A stretch of DNA of 64,000 nt from Paenibacillus sp. LS1 (GTDB lineage Bacteria; Bacillota; Bacilli; Paenibacillales; Paenibacillaceae): the NCBI RefSeq assembly GCF_026013365.1, contig NZ_JAPDOE010000003.1, positions 310,001-374,000 on the forward strand, written 5' to 3'. The notes under the pieces are model-generated. The model ran no database searches. It saw only the letters and a list, made by a program, of their open reading frames with translations, and was not told where the DNA came from. The position numbers and the translations under genes are program-made. Each line of letters starts with the position of its first letter. The stretch's first letter is position 1. This document shows positions 34,880-44,595 of this stretch, one piece after another.

Positions 34880-35221
34880 TTATTTCCGGCAGTTTCTAGT
34901 CGCACTTGTAACACGTGTCACTCGGAACTGATTTACCCCTACCTGTATAATGGCGAACTGGCTGTACGAAGTACCAGATGACGTATACGGTTCTGCTTCA
35001 ATATTACCACTCGGCGTTCTAACTGTTGCGGTGATTCTGGTTACCAGGCAGACTCCACGGCCAGAAGATCTCCAAGTCTGGTCACGCTGAACACTATAAC
35101 TATCGTTACTACAAAAGATGGACGCGTACTCTACTCCACCATACGCATTAAACGAAGTAGAGTTAAAAATCTGAACGGGGTCGTAACCACCTCTAGGTGC
35201 TCCAGGTCTTCTATTTCCCAT
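34880..35221 (-). CDS. Small Ser/Thr/Arg-rich protein of unknown function
   Basis: A 113-residue protein beginning MGNRRPGAPRGGYDPVQI, with a strong AAAGGAGG ribosome binding site eight bases upstream. It looks beta-rich and has two Cys near the middle and one near the end, but no signal peptide or membrane helix. The short basic, Gly-rich head recalls spore-coat proteins, but no family was recognised. It stands alone and converges on the YheC-type gene. Confidence 0.6.
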   Translation of the reverse strand: MGNRRPGAPRGGYDPVQIFNSTSFNAYGGVEYASIFCSNDSYSVQRDQTWRSSGRGVCLVTRITATVRTPSGNIEAEPYTSSGTSYSQFAIIQVGVNQFRVTRVTSATRNCRK

Positions 35222-35500
35222 TCTCAAAACCTCCTTTTTTATTGATAGTCTATTAAATGCAATTAAATAGTTTTGGTGAGGTATAAATGTGGACAAGGCA
35301 GAAAAAAGTACGTTTGTCCGGTGGTCGAGGGGGAAGTGGGAGTTTCTGATGTCGGAGCTCAAGCACGAAAAAGAACCACCTTTTAATGTAAAAAGGTGGT
35401 TTGGAAAATTGGATCGTCTACTATTTTCCGATTCAATAAGATTGCCGAGATTAAGTCGTATGTACGCCTTGTGAGCTTCGTAGTAAAGCTCCTGATGCCC

Positions 35501-36061
35501 CTATTCTGCTGCCTCCGCCAACCATGCTTGCATAGCCGGAGTTTCCGCCCGATTCAAACGTAAGGCAATTTCAGTATTGTTCTCATCTGGTGGTATGACT
35601 TCAACAAGCACACATACGGATTCTCGCATTTGGTTTAAGGCAAATATGCCTTCATCATCGAGCATTTTCATCGCCAGCTCCATGGCTTTCAGCCTCACAT
35701 CTAACTCGCGATTCCAATCATCAATCTCCAAATCCGCAATGAAAGGACGCTCGTTAAACTGTTGTTTGACACCGTCAAAGTTATCATCCCCAAAACAACA
35801 ATAGGGCGAATCCGCATACGACCATTTGATGAGTTCCGCCATCGTTGATACCGGCGTGTCACTTTCCTCTGCTTGCCTAGCCGACTCCAACTCTAAAGCT
35901 TCCCACGACCAAGCAGAGATGCTTGGCGCATGTCCTTCGCCAGTAGTGTATAGCGTACAATAATAGTACCGTTCACCATTTTCAAAAAGAGTGCAAAAAG
36001 ACGTTCTGGCGGCAGCAGCGATCTCTATGGCCAGTGTCTCTACTTCTTGTATTGGCTTCAT
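35501..36061 (-). CDS. DUF4303-family protein
   Basis: A 186-residue soluble protein of the DUF4303 type (YYYCTLYTTGEGHAPSISAW then SWEALE is the family-like segment). Proteins of this family are common next to polymorphic-toxin immunity genes and have no assigned biochemical role. The start at 36061 is set by AAAGGAG; the upstream ATG would place the ribosome binding site inside the gene. It follows a small membrane protein gene by about 30 bases and is probably co-transcribed with it. Confidence 0.7.
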   Translation of the reverse strand: MKPIQEVETLAIEIAAAARTSFCTLFENGERYYYCTLYTTGEGHAPSISAWSWEALELESARQAEESDTPVSTMAELIKWSYADSPYCCFGDDNFDGVKQQFNERPFIADLEIDDWNRELDVRLKAMELAMKMLDDEGIFALNQMRESVCVLVEVIPPDENNTEIALRLNRAETPAMQAWLAEAAE

Positions 36062-36089
36062 GATTAGAGTTCTCCTTTCCATTCGTCGT

Positions 36090-36365
36090 TCATCGGCCGC
36101 TTCGATATGAATTGGCTATTTGAACTAAGTACCAGACACCCGCACCCACTAGGGCAGCCAACACCAGATTGATGCAACCGAACACAATGATTGACTTCGC
36201 TTGGCTTGGACCGATCCGGAAAGCGATTGCGAGCTGAAAGACAGCGGGTAGTAGAAACGCCAACCATGAGATCGTTATAAGCTTTTCTGTTCTGAAGCTC
36301 CACCATACTGCGGAACATGAGGCAGCCAGCAGTACCCAGGTACAGATAATCTTTAGGGCGAACAT
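36090..36365 (-). CDS. Small three-helix membrane protein
   Basis: A 91-residue protein with three hydrophobic helices (about 4-22, 30-50, 62-85). No family is recognised. It lies 15 bases after the gene ending at 36381 and 28 bases before the DUF4303 gene, so the three probably form one transcript. A frame at 36064-36318 overlaps it and is considered a shadow. Confidence 0.6.
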   Translation of the reverse strand: MFALKIICTWVLLAASCSAVWWSFRTEKLITISWLAFLLPAVFQLAIAFRIGPSQAKSIIVFGCINLVLAALVGAGVWYLVQIANSYRSGR

Positions 36366-36380
36366 CGTTTCGGCCCCCTC

Positions 36381-36998
36381 CTATTTGCCATGAATCACAA
36401 GTCCATATTTACTGAATATCCACGATTCGCTCAAGTCGTGCATTGCATCATGGCTTATACGCACAGAGGGCTTCTGTTCCTTCATCGCATCAGCATCAAG
36501 GGCTGAGAAGCGGAGGGGTTTGGTCATTTTTTTGATAGAGTCTCTTATTTCATCGAAAAACGCATAGGTCAGCGGCTTATGGTCCCGGATATCCTCATAC
36601 ATATAGTACTTTCCTTTTTCGTCTTCCACATTAACTTGAAAACCTTTCGGAAATGAAAGTAGGATACACGGCAGTTCATCCTCTGCCCATTGTCCGTGAT
36701 ATGGAAAAGAAACACCTTCATTTCTCACAAAAAATCCTGAGGCTTCTTGATCTGACGAAATTGATATCGAGTAAACAAAGAGGGGTTTAACCTCATTTCT
36801 CTTTTCTTTTGCCACATAATACTGATAGAACATCTGATACGTCTCGTACACCTGATTATAATCATATTCTGTCCGGGCAGCATTCGTACGAAAGAATTGC
36901 ACTTGCCTCTGCTCCAAAAGCTGTAGAAGGCTTTTAAACTCTTCAGGAGTTATGAAGAATTTCAGTTTATAGAATCCACTGTTCTTTAATTTGTCCAT
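36381..36998 (-). CDS. Hypothetical protein of unknown family
   Basis: A 205-residue soluble protein, Phe- and Tyr-rich, with alternating strand and helix character and no signal peptide. The start at 36998 (MDKLKNSGFYKLKFF) follows GGTGAG at a suitable distance; the more upstream ATG at 37043 has none. It is the first of three closely spaced genes, with a small membrane protein and a DUF4303 protein, a grouping reminiscent of immunity-type clusters. No function is proposed. Confidence 0.6.
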   Translation of the reverse strand: MDKLKNSGFYKLKFFITPEEFKSLLQLLEQRQVQFFRTNAARTEYDYNQVYETYQMFYQYYVAKEKRNEVKPLFVYSISISSDQEASGFFVRNEGVSFPYHGQWAEDELPCILLSFPKGFQVNVEDEKGKYYMYEDIRDHKPLTYAFFDEIRDSIKKMTKPLRFSALDADAMKEQKPSVRISHDAMHDLSESWIFSKYGLVIHGK

Positions 36999-37158
36999 TT
37001 TTTTTCGCTCACCACACCTTATAGATAGATTTCCAAGACTCATCGTGATCTAAGAGTTTCTTTTGCAACAAAATCCGTTCTAAATGTATCTTATTTCCAT
37101 TATAGTGTTTACTTTCGCTGAGTCTACCTACTTTACACCTGAATTTCTGAAATGAAAA

Positions 37159-37232
37159 AAACACATCCTAATTGGGATATGGCATTCTCCTAGTTTAAGA
37201 AGAACGCTCATTCACCCGATAGGATGTGTTTT
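37159..37232 (-). terminator. Long-stem terminator of the nucleotidase gene
   Basis: AACACATCCTA-TTGGG and CCCG-TAGGATGTGTT form the base of a long stem with a loop of about 45 bases. On the minus strand it is followed by seven T. It is 34 bases past the stop codon. Confidence 0.75.
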
Positions 37233-37265
37233 CCTGTTTAATATAAGGTTTGAATAATTCCTATA

Positions 37266-39389
37266 TTATGAAGCTTTTGCTGCAACAGCTTTCTCAATCA
37301 ATGCTTTGGCATCGTTATTAGAAAGACCTTGTTTAGGTTGGAGCGATTTTTTATCTGTTCCACCAAGAATACCTTTATCAATCAGTTTTGCCATAGGCTT
37401 AATCGCGTACTTAGACACCGTTTTGCCATCTTCGAAACCAGCAATGATCGTAGCAGCTTCTTTATCAGAAGCTTGATCGTTTACCAATTTAGCAAGAATG
37501 GTAGCAGCCTCTTCAAGCGTAATATCCCGATCAGGATAGAAGTTTCCACCATAACCTTGAATGAATCTAGCATGCGTAGCTTCAGCGATCGCATCTGCAT
37601 ATGCAGCATTAGCAGCAACATCCTTGAATGCAGGTGCTGTAGCGACTTCGTTTAGTTTCAACATATCGACCAGAGCACTTACAAATTCAGCACGAGAAAT
37701 GACCTCTGTCGTTACAGGTGTTTCTGTTTGCTCAGTAGATGCAGCCACATTTGTGATACGTCCTTCATTTTTAGCTTCAATGCTACCGCCTTTATACGTA
37801 TCTACGATGTACTGGTAGAATACATCCAGATCGATAGGGCCTGCCAGGGATGATTTAGCATCCAGCAGCACTTTGTAGCTATCCCCACCTGCGGCCATGA
37901 AGTTGTTAACTACAGCCGTATATGTTTTTGCAGGATCAATCGTTGTTCCATCTTCCAGACTAAGACCAGTAATGCGTTCTGCGACTGGCTTGTTGAAATC
38001 CGCAGCATATTTCAAACCAGAAATTTGCAGAGTTTTGGTGTTGGGTGTACCGTCAGCATTGGTTCCCCATTGTTGTTGCAACAAGGTTTTAACCTGCTCA
38101 CCGGTCAGCTCCAGTTTCACTAATGTATTGCCGAATGGTTGGATTTTAGCAAGATCAGCAAAGGTCACATCGCCTTGTGGCAGATCTGCACGAATACCAC
38201 CTGGATTCATAAATGCAAAGTCAGCAACGCTTGCTTTATCACCAAAGTCTGCTTGACGCATGGCATCTGCAATCAGATTACCTAGAGGAGCTTCATTATT
38301 ATAAGCATCTGTACGAGTAACAGAACCATCCGTTGTACCTACTGGCTTCGTCAGCTCAGGATGCTTGTCCAATGATTTTTTAATAATAGCCAACGTCTCA
38401 GGGTCTTCTTTTACACCTTCTTGGAAAGTCGTTGTAATCGTAGCTGATTTTTCAGTTACATCCCCGGTAGCAGGGTCAATCATCAGCTTGATATCTTCAA
38501 ATGCCGTACCATATGAGTAAGCTTGAACGATCAACTTGCCATTCACTTCACCGTTAGCCAAAGCATGATTGTCACCTGCAACGATAACGTCAACAGGGGA
38601 ATCTGCTGGTAGAGCTTTTGCCAAGTCAGCCGCTTCTCCAGTAGTTACACCTTCTTTGGTGGTTGCTGGATCATGCGCCAACACAATGATCGTTTCTACA
38701 CCCTTATCTTGCAACTCTTTTGCATATTTATTAACAGCTTCAACTTCTTCTTCTACACTTAAGAAACGCACACCAGCGGTACCCGATGGCGATACTTTAG
38801 CAGGGGTAGACTTCGTCACTAGTCCGATGAATCCGATTTTGACTCCACCCACTTCTTTGATCACATAAGGCTGAATCAATGTTTTGCCAGTGGCAGTTTC
38901 AATGACGTTTGCATTGACGTAATCAAATTTTGCACCTGCATGTGTTACCTTACCTTCTTTTGGATCAAGGCCACCAAAGATCTGTGCCTTCAAAGCAGCG
39001 ACACCTTGGTCGAATTCATGATTACCCAAGGAGCCTACATCAAATCCCATCATATTCATCCATTCCATGGTAGGCTCGTCACGATCAAGTGATGAGACTG
39101 GAGCAGATGCACCAACAGAGTCTCCATTATGGAAGAGTAGGGAGTGTTCATATTTGGCTTGAGCTTCTTTCAGATAGGTTGCTAGAATTGGAGCCGTTCC
39201 TGCCTTCTTATCACCCACGATTGATGTGGTATCTAACTGACCGTGAAAATCATTGATTCCAATCAAGTGTACTTCTACATCGTTACCTGCGGCAGAGACA
39301 GAACCTGCTGCGCCAAATAGTTGCGTGAGTAATAGTGCAGTAGTCGCGATACGAATGGTGCTTTTGCCCAGAACTTTTTTCCAAGACAT
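37266..39389 (-). CDS. Secreted 5'-nucleotidase/2',3'-cyclic phosphodiesterase-type enzyme with SLH domains
   Basis: A 707-residue exported enzyme. A signal peptide of about 33 residues is followed by a calcineurin-type metallophosphoesterase domain (GINDFHGQLD, FHNGDSVGASAPVS, SLGNHEFDQG) and the 5_nucleotid_C domain (NNEAPLGNLIADAMRQADFG, GTNADGTPNTK, NFMAAGGDSYKV). The last 140 residues hold about two S-layer homology repeats (RAEFVSALVDML; GYGGNFYPDRDITLEEAATI) that would bind pyruvylated secondary cell-wall polymer. It should remove phosphate from extracellular nucleotides at the cell surface. An SLH anchor on this enzyme replaces the sortase motif seen in relatives. Confidence 0.9.
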   Translation of the reverse strand: MSWKKVLGKSTIRIATTALLLTQLFGAAGSVSAAGNDVEVHLIGINDFHGQLDTTSIVGDKKAGTAPILATYLKEAQAKYEHSLLFHNGDSVGASAPVSSLDRDEPTMEWMNMMGFDVGSLGNHEFDQGVAALKAQIFGGLDPKEGKVTHAGAKFDYVNANVIETATGKTLIQPYVIKEVGGVKIGFIGLVTKSTPAKVSPSGTAGVRFLSVEEEVEAVNKYAKELQDKGVETIIVLAHDPATTKEGVTTGEAADLAKALPADSPVDVIVAGDNHALANGEVNGKLIVQAYSYGTAFEDIKLMIDPATGDVTEKSATITTTFQEGVKEDPETLAIIKKSLDKHPELTKPVGTTDGSVTRTDAYNNEAPLGNLIADAMRQADFGDKASVADFAFMNPGGIRADLPQGDVTFADLAKIQPFGNTLVKLELTGEQVKTLLQQQWGTNADGTPNTKTLQISGLKYAADFNKPVAERITGLSLEDGTTIDPAKTYTAVVNNFMAAGGDSYKVLLDAKSSLAGPIDLDVFYQYIVDTYKGGSIEAKNEGRITNVAASTEQTETPVTTEVISRAEFVSALVDMLKLNEVATAPAFKDVAANAAYADAIAEATHARFIQGYGGNFYPDRDITLEEAATILAKLVNDQASDKEAATIIAGFEDGKTVSKYAIKPMAKLIDKGILGGTDKKSLQPKQGLSNNDAKALIEKAVAAKAS

Positions 39390-39832
39390 GAATGAAAAAA
39401 CCCCTCTCCAATTTTAGATCCTGAGATATTTTACCATAGTTCAATTCATAAAAATCATAAAATATATAAAATAGATGTAAAAAAGTTGGGAGATTGATAG
39501 AGAAGATGTAGACGAGAGGCTATGATGCATTAGACATAAGTGATAGATTCGGAATTTTATAGAAAAATATGGCTTTTATATTTTCTAGTTGATATAATGG
39601 AAAATAAAGTATGTTACTTCGCCTGAATATGCAAGTCCGCTACTAAAGAACAAGCATATACGTAGCTTCCCTCTCTCCTAAAAAGCACACATCCCATTAC
39701 ATAATAGGTATCAAAAATTTTCACACTTTCTATTAAAGGAGGTGACCGTTGGGAGCAATGTAGATCTTAGTTCCCGTCTTCCACCAATTGGGGCTAGCGT
39801 TAACCATTATAAAGAACATAGGAGCGTGTCCA
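39390..39832. other. Gene-free stretch between the nucleotidase and the lectin
   Basis: No supported gene. It must hold the nucleotidase promoter (near 39430-39470 there are repeated TTTTAT words on the minus strand) and the lectin promoter. AAAGGAGGTGACC at 39737-39749 looks like a ribosome binding site, but no open frame of note follows it. Confidence 0.4.
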
Positions 39833-40459
39833 ATGATCAAACAACTTTTCCCTAGATCTTTTCGAATTCTTATGGCTTGCTTGTTGATTCTGGCATTTGC
39901 TGTACCAGCGACGGCTTCTGCCGGCTATATCGGAGATAAGCTCACAATCGGCCAAAACATGGCCAAAGGTGACTATCTCACCTCCCAAGATGGTAGATTT
40001 TCAGCCATTTGGCAGAATGACGGGAATTTTGTTATCTATCAAAATGGTTCTTCTCTTTGGAGTAGCGGTACCAGTAACAGTGGGGCTCTCACGTTCAAGT
40101 TTGAACCACAATATGGGAAACCTGTCATGTATAAATATGGCATGAAATATCAAGATGTTTATCAATATGGTTATCGTTTTGGTTTCAATCCGGCTACTGG
40201 TAAATTCGAATATTACACCGGTTGGGGTTGGGATAAAGTTTTGATGATTGATACTTCTGTACAGGTAGCTGCATGGTCTCCCAATACAACATCATGGATT
40301 CCAGGTCATCACGGAAATAGCTTACCGACTAACACAACGGGTGACACACTGGTCATGCAAAGTGATGGGAATTTAGTTCTCTATAACACAACCCTGACCA
40401 ATGACTATTATCCTAACAGTTGGATTCCTGTCTGGGCTTCGAATACAGGCGGGCGCTAA
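39833..40459 (+). CDS. Secreted B-lectin (bulb-type mannose-binding lectin) protein
   Basis: A 208-residue secreted protein with a signal peptide ending near ATASA. It has at least two B-lectin sugar-binding motifs: QNDGNFVIYQ (about residues 60-70) and QSDGNLVLYN near the C-terminus, both of the QxDxNxVxY type. A Tyr-rich insert lies between them. The start is set by AGGAGCG before the ATG at 39833. Similar domains occur in lectin-like bacteriocins and in adhesins; no partner gene is adjacent. Confidence 0.8.
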   Translation: MIKQLFPRSFRILMACLLILAFAVPATASAGYIGDKLTIGQNMAKGDYLTSQDGRFSAIWQNDGNFVIYQNGSSLWSSGTSNSGALTFKFEPQYGKPVMYKYGMKYQDVYQYGYRFGFNPATGKFEYYTGWGWDKVLMIDTSVQVAAWSPNTTSWIPGHHGNSLPTNTTGDTLVMQSDGNLVLYNTTLTNDYYPNSWIPVWASNTGGR

Positions 40460-40469
40460 AATCAGATGA

Positions 40470-40498
40470 AGAACCGCGTGATGCGCGGCTCTTTTTTT
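40470..40498 (+). terminator. Intrinsic terminator of the lectin gene
   Basis: ACCGCG-TGAT-GCGCGGCT followed by seven T, about ten bases after the stop codon. Confidence 0.9.
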
Positions 40499-40616
40499 GT
40501 TTTCCAAGGAGGTTGATAGATTGCTGATGTGTAGCAATGGATATCTACATACAAGAAACTTTAACAAGTATTTATCGTAGTAAATAGAATAATTAACATA
40601 TATAGGATGTGATTCT

Positions 40617-41162
40617 TTGACAGGAATTATAGGTGTTTTAGTCTTAATCATAGGATTAATTATGGCTATTTGGCCTTACTTTGCTTGGTATGTACGACTG
40701 GGATGGAAGTTTAAAGATGCGGAGCCAAGTGATTTAGCACTAAGTACCGGACGGATCTCAGGTATTGTGTTTGTGATTATCGGTTTTATACTGATTGTTT
40801 CAAGTTGCTCCACAGGAAGCGGAGCGGACAGCAAATGGGCAGAACAATTTAAAGAGAAACTTGATGCAGGACAAGTAAAAGAAATCAGTATCGGCATGAG
40901 TAATCCCTCCATATTAAGCGAGGAAGAAAAAAATACGGTTATCCAAATGATACAAGATGCAGAACTTAGACCTTTTGATGCAGGTAATGTGATTGGATCG
41001 AACAATGCTGGAAAAATTACATTTACAGACGAAACGAGCCTAGAAATCGTTATTTTCGGACCTTCTGGAGGAATCGAATTGCATCCGATGGCTACTGAAA
41101 AGGAATTTGAAATAATGAGTGAAGAGTTAAAAACTTGGATTCACACATATTATAGTGATTAG
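40617..41162 (+). CDS. Membrane-anchored protein with two N-terminal helices (DUF6199-like)
   Basis: A 181-residue protein. Helices lie at about 2-22 and 45-64, with the linker GWKFKDAEPSDLALSTGRISG, a pattern of small DUF6199 membrane proteins. A soluble 110-residue domain follows and would face outward or inward depending on topology. The start is TTG with AGGATG upstream; no in-frame ATG is near. A weak terminator-like hairpin with a T-run follows at 41181-41214. Function unknown. Confidence 0.65.
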   Translation: MTGIIGVLVLIIGLIMAIWPYFAWYVRLGWKFKDAEPSDLALSTGRISGIVFVIIGFILIVSSCSTGSGADSKWAEQFKEKLDAGQVKEISIGMSNPSILSEEEKNTVIQMIQDAELRPFDAGNVIGSNNAGKITFTDETSLEIVIFGPSGGIELHPMATEKEFEIMSEELKTWIHTYYSD

Positions 41163-41487
41163 TAGTGTCAGTATTATTTTCAAGAATCTCACCCCAGTGC
41201 GGTTCTTTTTTGTTTGTCATATGCAGATAATTCGGAGCTAATAGGCGAGGAAACGTGAATCGCAATTTGATACTGTGAAATATGTAAGGCAGCAAGTAAC
41301 TACAGAAAATTTCGTTAACGGTTCTCGTTCAGTCTATCGTGTCTAGCGGAGTTGTTTTATTTATAAATTATGCTTTTTAATCACAACGATCAAAATTTAC
41401 ATAATATTCCATGTTATGTTTAGACAATATTTCCTACACAAGATACTATAAATTTATTAATAAAACACTAGTTTTGGAGGTATATCA
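41163..41487. other. Gene-free AT-rich stretch
   Basis: It contains the weak terminator after 41162 (AAGAATC...GGTTCTTTTTT) and the AT-rich promoter region of the FN3 protein. Nothing else could be supported. Confidence 0.4.
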
Positions 41488-42528
41488 ATGTTTAAAGAAA
41501 TAAAAGTTACTTTAGGTTTTATAGCTTTACTTATTTTAGTTTCGTCATTTTTCGGTTCAAGTGTATCGGCTGCAACAGTTGGTCAGCAATTATCGGTTGC
41601 TGAACCGGGATGGCAAAGAATTGATGATACTGACAAAAAAATTTCGTATAATGGCGGTCAGTGGATAGAAGACACTGGTGCTAATTTTTTTGGTAATACG
41701 TTACATTTCATCCCAACTAACCCCACGAATTCTTCTCAAACTGTAACATTCGCATTTTATGGTACGCAATTAAGAATAATTGGTACAATGTATCAGGACT
41801 ACACAACGAAATTGATTGTTACAATTGATGGAGTCGATTATTCTCCAGCTAATTCTTCTGGAACAGCTACACCAATTAATAAGGCTCTCGTGTTCGGTGT
41901 GGAAAATTTGAAATCCGGTAAACATACTGTTCAAATAAAATCTACTGATACAAAGCGTTGGGTTCTAGATGCTATTGATATTGATCAAACCGGTTATTTG
42001 ATTAATCAAGGTATCGCTTCACCAACTCTAAATGTACAAGCTGAAGATGCTAAGGTTGATCTTAACTGGACTTCAGTAACTAATGCAGATACATATAACG
42101 TTAAACGTTCACTCACTTCTGGTGGCCCATTTGAAACGATTGCAACTGTAATTTCGACTACCTATACAGATGTCAATGTTACCAATGGAACCACGTATTA
42201 TTACGAGATTACTGCCGTTAATGAAAATGGAGAAGGTGCACCTTCAAACCAAGCTTCTGCTACGCCACAAGCCCCAATAGCGATAGAAAGAGCGATCTTT
42301 AAAATCACCTTTAATACAGGTCTAGAAAAAGAGTATGATCTCTCTATGACGGATGTAAATGCCTTTATTAAATGGTATGAAGAAAAGGCAGCTGGTACCG
42401 GACCTATCATGTTTGCAATCAATAAACTCCAAAATAACATTGGACAATTCAATAGTAGAAAAGACTACATCATCTTTGATAAAATCATTACATTTGAAGT
42501 GAATGAATACACTCCAGTCACAAAATAA
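41488..42528 (+). CDS. Secreted protein with a fibronectin type III domain
   Basis: A 346-residue secreted protein. The signal peptide ends near SVSAA. Residues about 35-170 are a beta-sandwich region resembling carbohydrate-binding modules (FYGTQLRIIGTMYQDYTTKL; KSGKHTVQIKSTDTKRW). Residues about 175-260 are a fibronectin type III domain (LNWTSVTNADTYNVKRS; YTDVNVTNGTTYYYEITAVN). An 80-residue tail of unknown fold ends the protein. Such proteins are frequent in Paenibacillus. A GGAGG ribosome binding site precedes the ATG. Confidence 0.75.
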   Translation: MFKEIKVTLGFIALLILVSSFFGSSVSAATVGQQLSVAEPGWQRIDDTDKKISYNGGQWIEDTGANFFGNTLHFIPTNPTNSSQTVTFAFYGTQLRIIGTMYQDYTTKLIVTIDGVDYSPANSSGTATPINKALVFGVENLKSGKHTVQIKSTDTKRWVLDAIDIDQTGYLINQGIASPTLNVQAEDAKVDLNWTSVTNADTYNVKRSLTSGGPFETIATVISTTYTDVNVTNGTTYYYEITAVNENGEGAPSNQASATPQAPIAIERAIFKITFNTGLEKEYDLSMTDVNAFIKWYEEKAAGTGPIMFAINKLQNNIGQFNSRKDYIIFDKIITFEVNEYTPVTK

Positions 42529-42537
42529 ATAAATATT

Positions 42538-42578
42538 AAAAAAGCAGTGTGACTAATTATAGTCTCCTGCTTTTTTTC
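42538..42578 (+). terminator. Intrinsic terminator of the FN3 protein gene
   Basis: AAAAAAGCAG...GACTA-ATTA-TAGTC...CTGCTTTTTTT, an A-stem-T arrangement usable on both strands. Confidence 0.85.
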
Positions 42579-42717
42579 TTATGCGAGAGCATACTGGGCT
42601 ACCGAAACCTACATAATAATTGCGACAGACGAAAACTTTGTTACGGATTGAACTTTTCAAGTTGAGGCTTTGAATTCTTATTTTCACATCAAACGCTAAT
42701 GAATATATCAGGGGTAA

Positions 42718-43386
42718 CTAATTCTTATTTCGTTTGTTAACTTCAATCGCAATGAACTCCGGCAAATAATTAGGAGTACAGCCCTTTGATACCATTTCAT
42801 CTTTATAAAGACCTGTATTCTCACCAAGTCTAATACAACGAGCACGATACTTTTGATCATAAATGCCTACCCAGCCTGCAATGAAATTCATAGCCCACTG
42901 AACTTCCGGCTCTTCCTGCGTGATATTAGCTTCAATTGCAGATAGTAAGTTCTCGGTGTTATCAGGAGGCGTTTGTCCAGTCCATCTCAATCGTGCTTGA
43001 TAATACCAGAAAGCTCGCCTTTGAAGAGCAGAAGGGCTATCTTCCCATGACTCCATCAATGCAATGGTCTTCTTGTCTTTGGTGAGCTGATTAGCCATTA
43101 ACCAATCCATTAAATTATTTCGCTCATCAAAAGTGTGAGTCTGCATATCCTTATCAAGCTTATTAAGCACTTCTTGTGAGAGAAGTTTTTTATCCATAAT
43201 TAAAATAGCTAATAGTCTGGGCAAAAACGCTTCTGTTGACCAAAGTTCCATAGCTAGTTCGTGATCTTTTTTTATGTCCTTCGCGATTTTTCGTAAGTCG
43301 CCTAGCTTAGTTTTACTATTGATCTGTTGTAGAATGTTCTCTGCTTTTGAAGAGCATTTCATTTCTGTACTTTTATTATTATTCAT
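42718..43386 (-). CDS. DNA alkylation repair (AlkD-like) protein
   Basis: A 222-residue all-helical protein with HEAT-like repeats of the AlkC/AlkD type. ELWSTEAFLPRLLAILIMDK, QRRAFWYYQARLRW and NFIAGWVGIYD are typical helices. AlkD glycosylases remove alkylated bases through a Trp/Asp/Arg site; Trp and Asp residues are present, but I cannot verify their alignment. The start is the ATG at 43386, eight bases after AAAGGAG; a TTG three codons earlier is possible. Confidence 0.72.
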   Translation of the reverse strand: MNNNKSTEMKCSSKAENILQQINSKTKLGDLRKIAKDIKKDHELAMELWSTEAFLPRLLAILIMDKKLLSQEVLNKLDKDMQTHTFDERNNLMDWLMANQLTKDKKTIALMESWEDSPSALQRRAFWYYQARLRWTGQTPPDNTENLLSAIEANITQEEPEVQWAMNFIAGWVGIYDQKYRARCIRLGENTGLYKDEMVSKGCTPNYLPEFIAIEVNKRNKN

Positions 43387-43538
43387 TTGATACAACTCCT
43401 TTATTAAAGCGCTACTTCATAATAATTCCAAATAAATGTGTTAGTCTACTAAAAGGAGAATTGCCTTGCTATACTAAGAATGCTACACAACTGGATGCAG
43501 GCAGCCATTACGATAAACATAGTTAGAAAGGAAACCCC

Positions 43539-44504
43539 ATGAATAGTTCCTTGAAACAACTAAAGAAATCACCCACGTTTCCCGGTGGAATTATAACTAT
43601 TCTTATATTTTATCTGGATTACTTTCAATTCGAACTTGTTGAGAAATTTCTACTGTTTGCGGCTTTCGTAAATGTACCTCTTGTGATTCTACTTTTGAAC
43701 CATGACGCAAAGAATAAACATCAACGACTGATTTATGCCGCTATGAAATGGCTTCAATTTCCCGCTGCGCTTCTTACCCTGGCCTCGGTAATGAGTAGTA
43801 AGATGTGGGGGGTAGAAAGTACGGAAATTCCAGGGATTCTTTCTCTTGGATGGCTACTGTTCACACTGTTGCTCGGCATCTATGGCTTAACCACGATTGT
43901 GATTTCTAAAGGAAAAGCAGCGGAAATAGCGATTGGCGCTGGGCTCATTTACTTTTTTATCGGGGGCATTTGGTTTACCTTATATCAATATCAATTGAAC
44001 CTTTTCCAAGCTAATCCTGCAACGCACGCATTAAGCTCGGTTCACTTTCATTTTTCATCTGCGATCGTGCCGATTTTTATTGGTGCACTGGGACGCATCA
44101 TGACGAAGAAAAGCTGGTATCCCTGGGTTGTTGCCATTGATATCATCGGACCAATCTTGATTGCTATTGGTATGATTTTCTCCAAGCCAATTGAATACAT
44201 TGGTGTCACTTTGTTCGCCTCTAATATTGTGGTTTACACCGCTTATCTCCTGGCTTACTTGAGGAAAAACGCTTTGGATATTAAGGCAGCCTTCTTCTTG
44301 GGCCTTTCTTGCCTAGCCTTTTACACGGTTGTTGCTATTTCCATCTTCTATCCGTTACTGAAAAATATGTACTCCTTAACCATACTCAATTTTATTCCCA
44401 TATATGGATCTTTGCATGCATTTGGTTTTGTCTTATGTGGACTGATTGGTTGGGTGTTTATGATGGACTTCATTAAGGAAAAGGCTAGCCAATCGGCTTC
44501 ATAG
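43539..44504 (+). CDS. YndJ-like membrane protein
   Basis: A 321-residue polytopic membrane protein with about ten helices. The segment HALSSVHFHFSSAIVPIFIG, with two His in a helix, is the conserved YndJ feature. B. subtilis YndJ is longer and has an unknown role. GAAAGGAAA precedes the ATG. It is followed after 91 bases by a HEAT-repeat protein gene on the same strand. Confidence 0.7.
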   Translation: MNSSLKQLKKSPTFPGGIITILIFYLDYFQFELVEKFLLFAAFVNVPLVILLLNHDAKNKHQRLIYAAMKWLQFPAALLTLASVMSSKMWGVESTEIPGILSLGWLLFTLLLGIYGLTTIVISKGKAAEIAIGAGLIYFFIGGIWFTLYQYQLNLFQANPATHALSSVHFHFSSAIVPIFIGALGRIMTKKSWYPWVVAIDIIGPILIAIGMIFSKPIEYIGVTLFASNIVVYTAYLLAYLRKNALDIKAAFFLGLSCLAFYTVVAISIFYPLLKNMYSLTILNFIPIYGSLHAFGFVLCGLIGWVFMMDFIKEKASQSAS

Positions 44505-44595
44505 GAGTAGTTTAGTCAGGTTCGTGCTATAATAGTGATCACATAAATAACATTCATCATTCTGCCGAGATGGCGATGATTAAGGAGATTGAATT

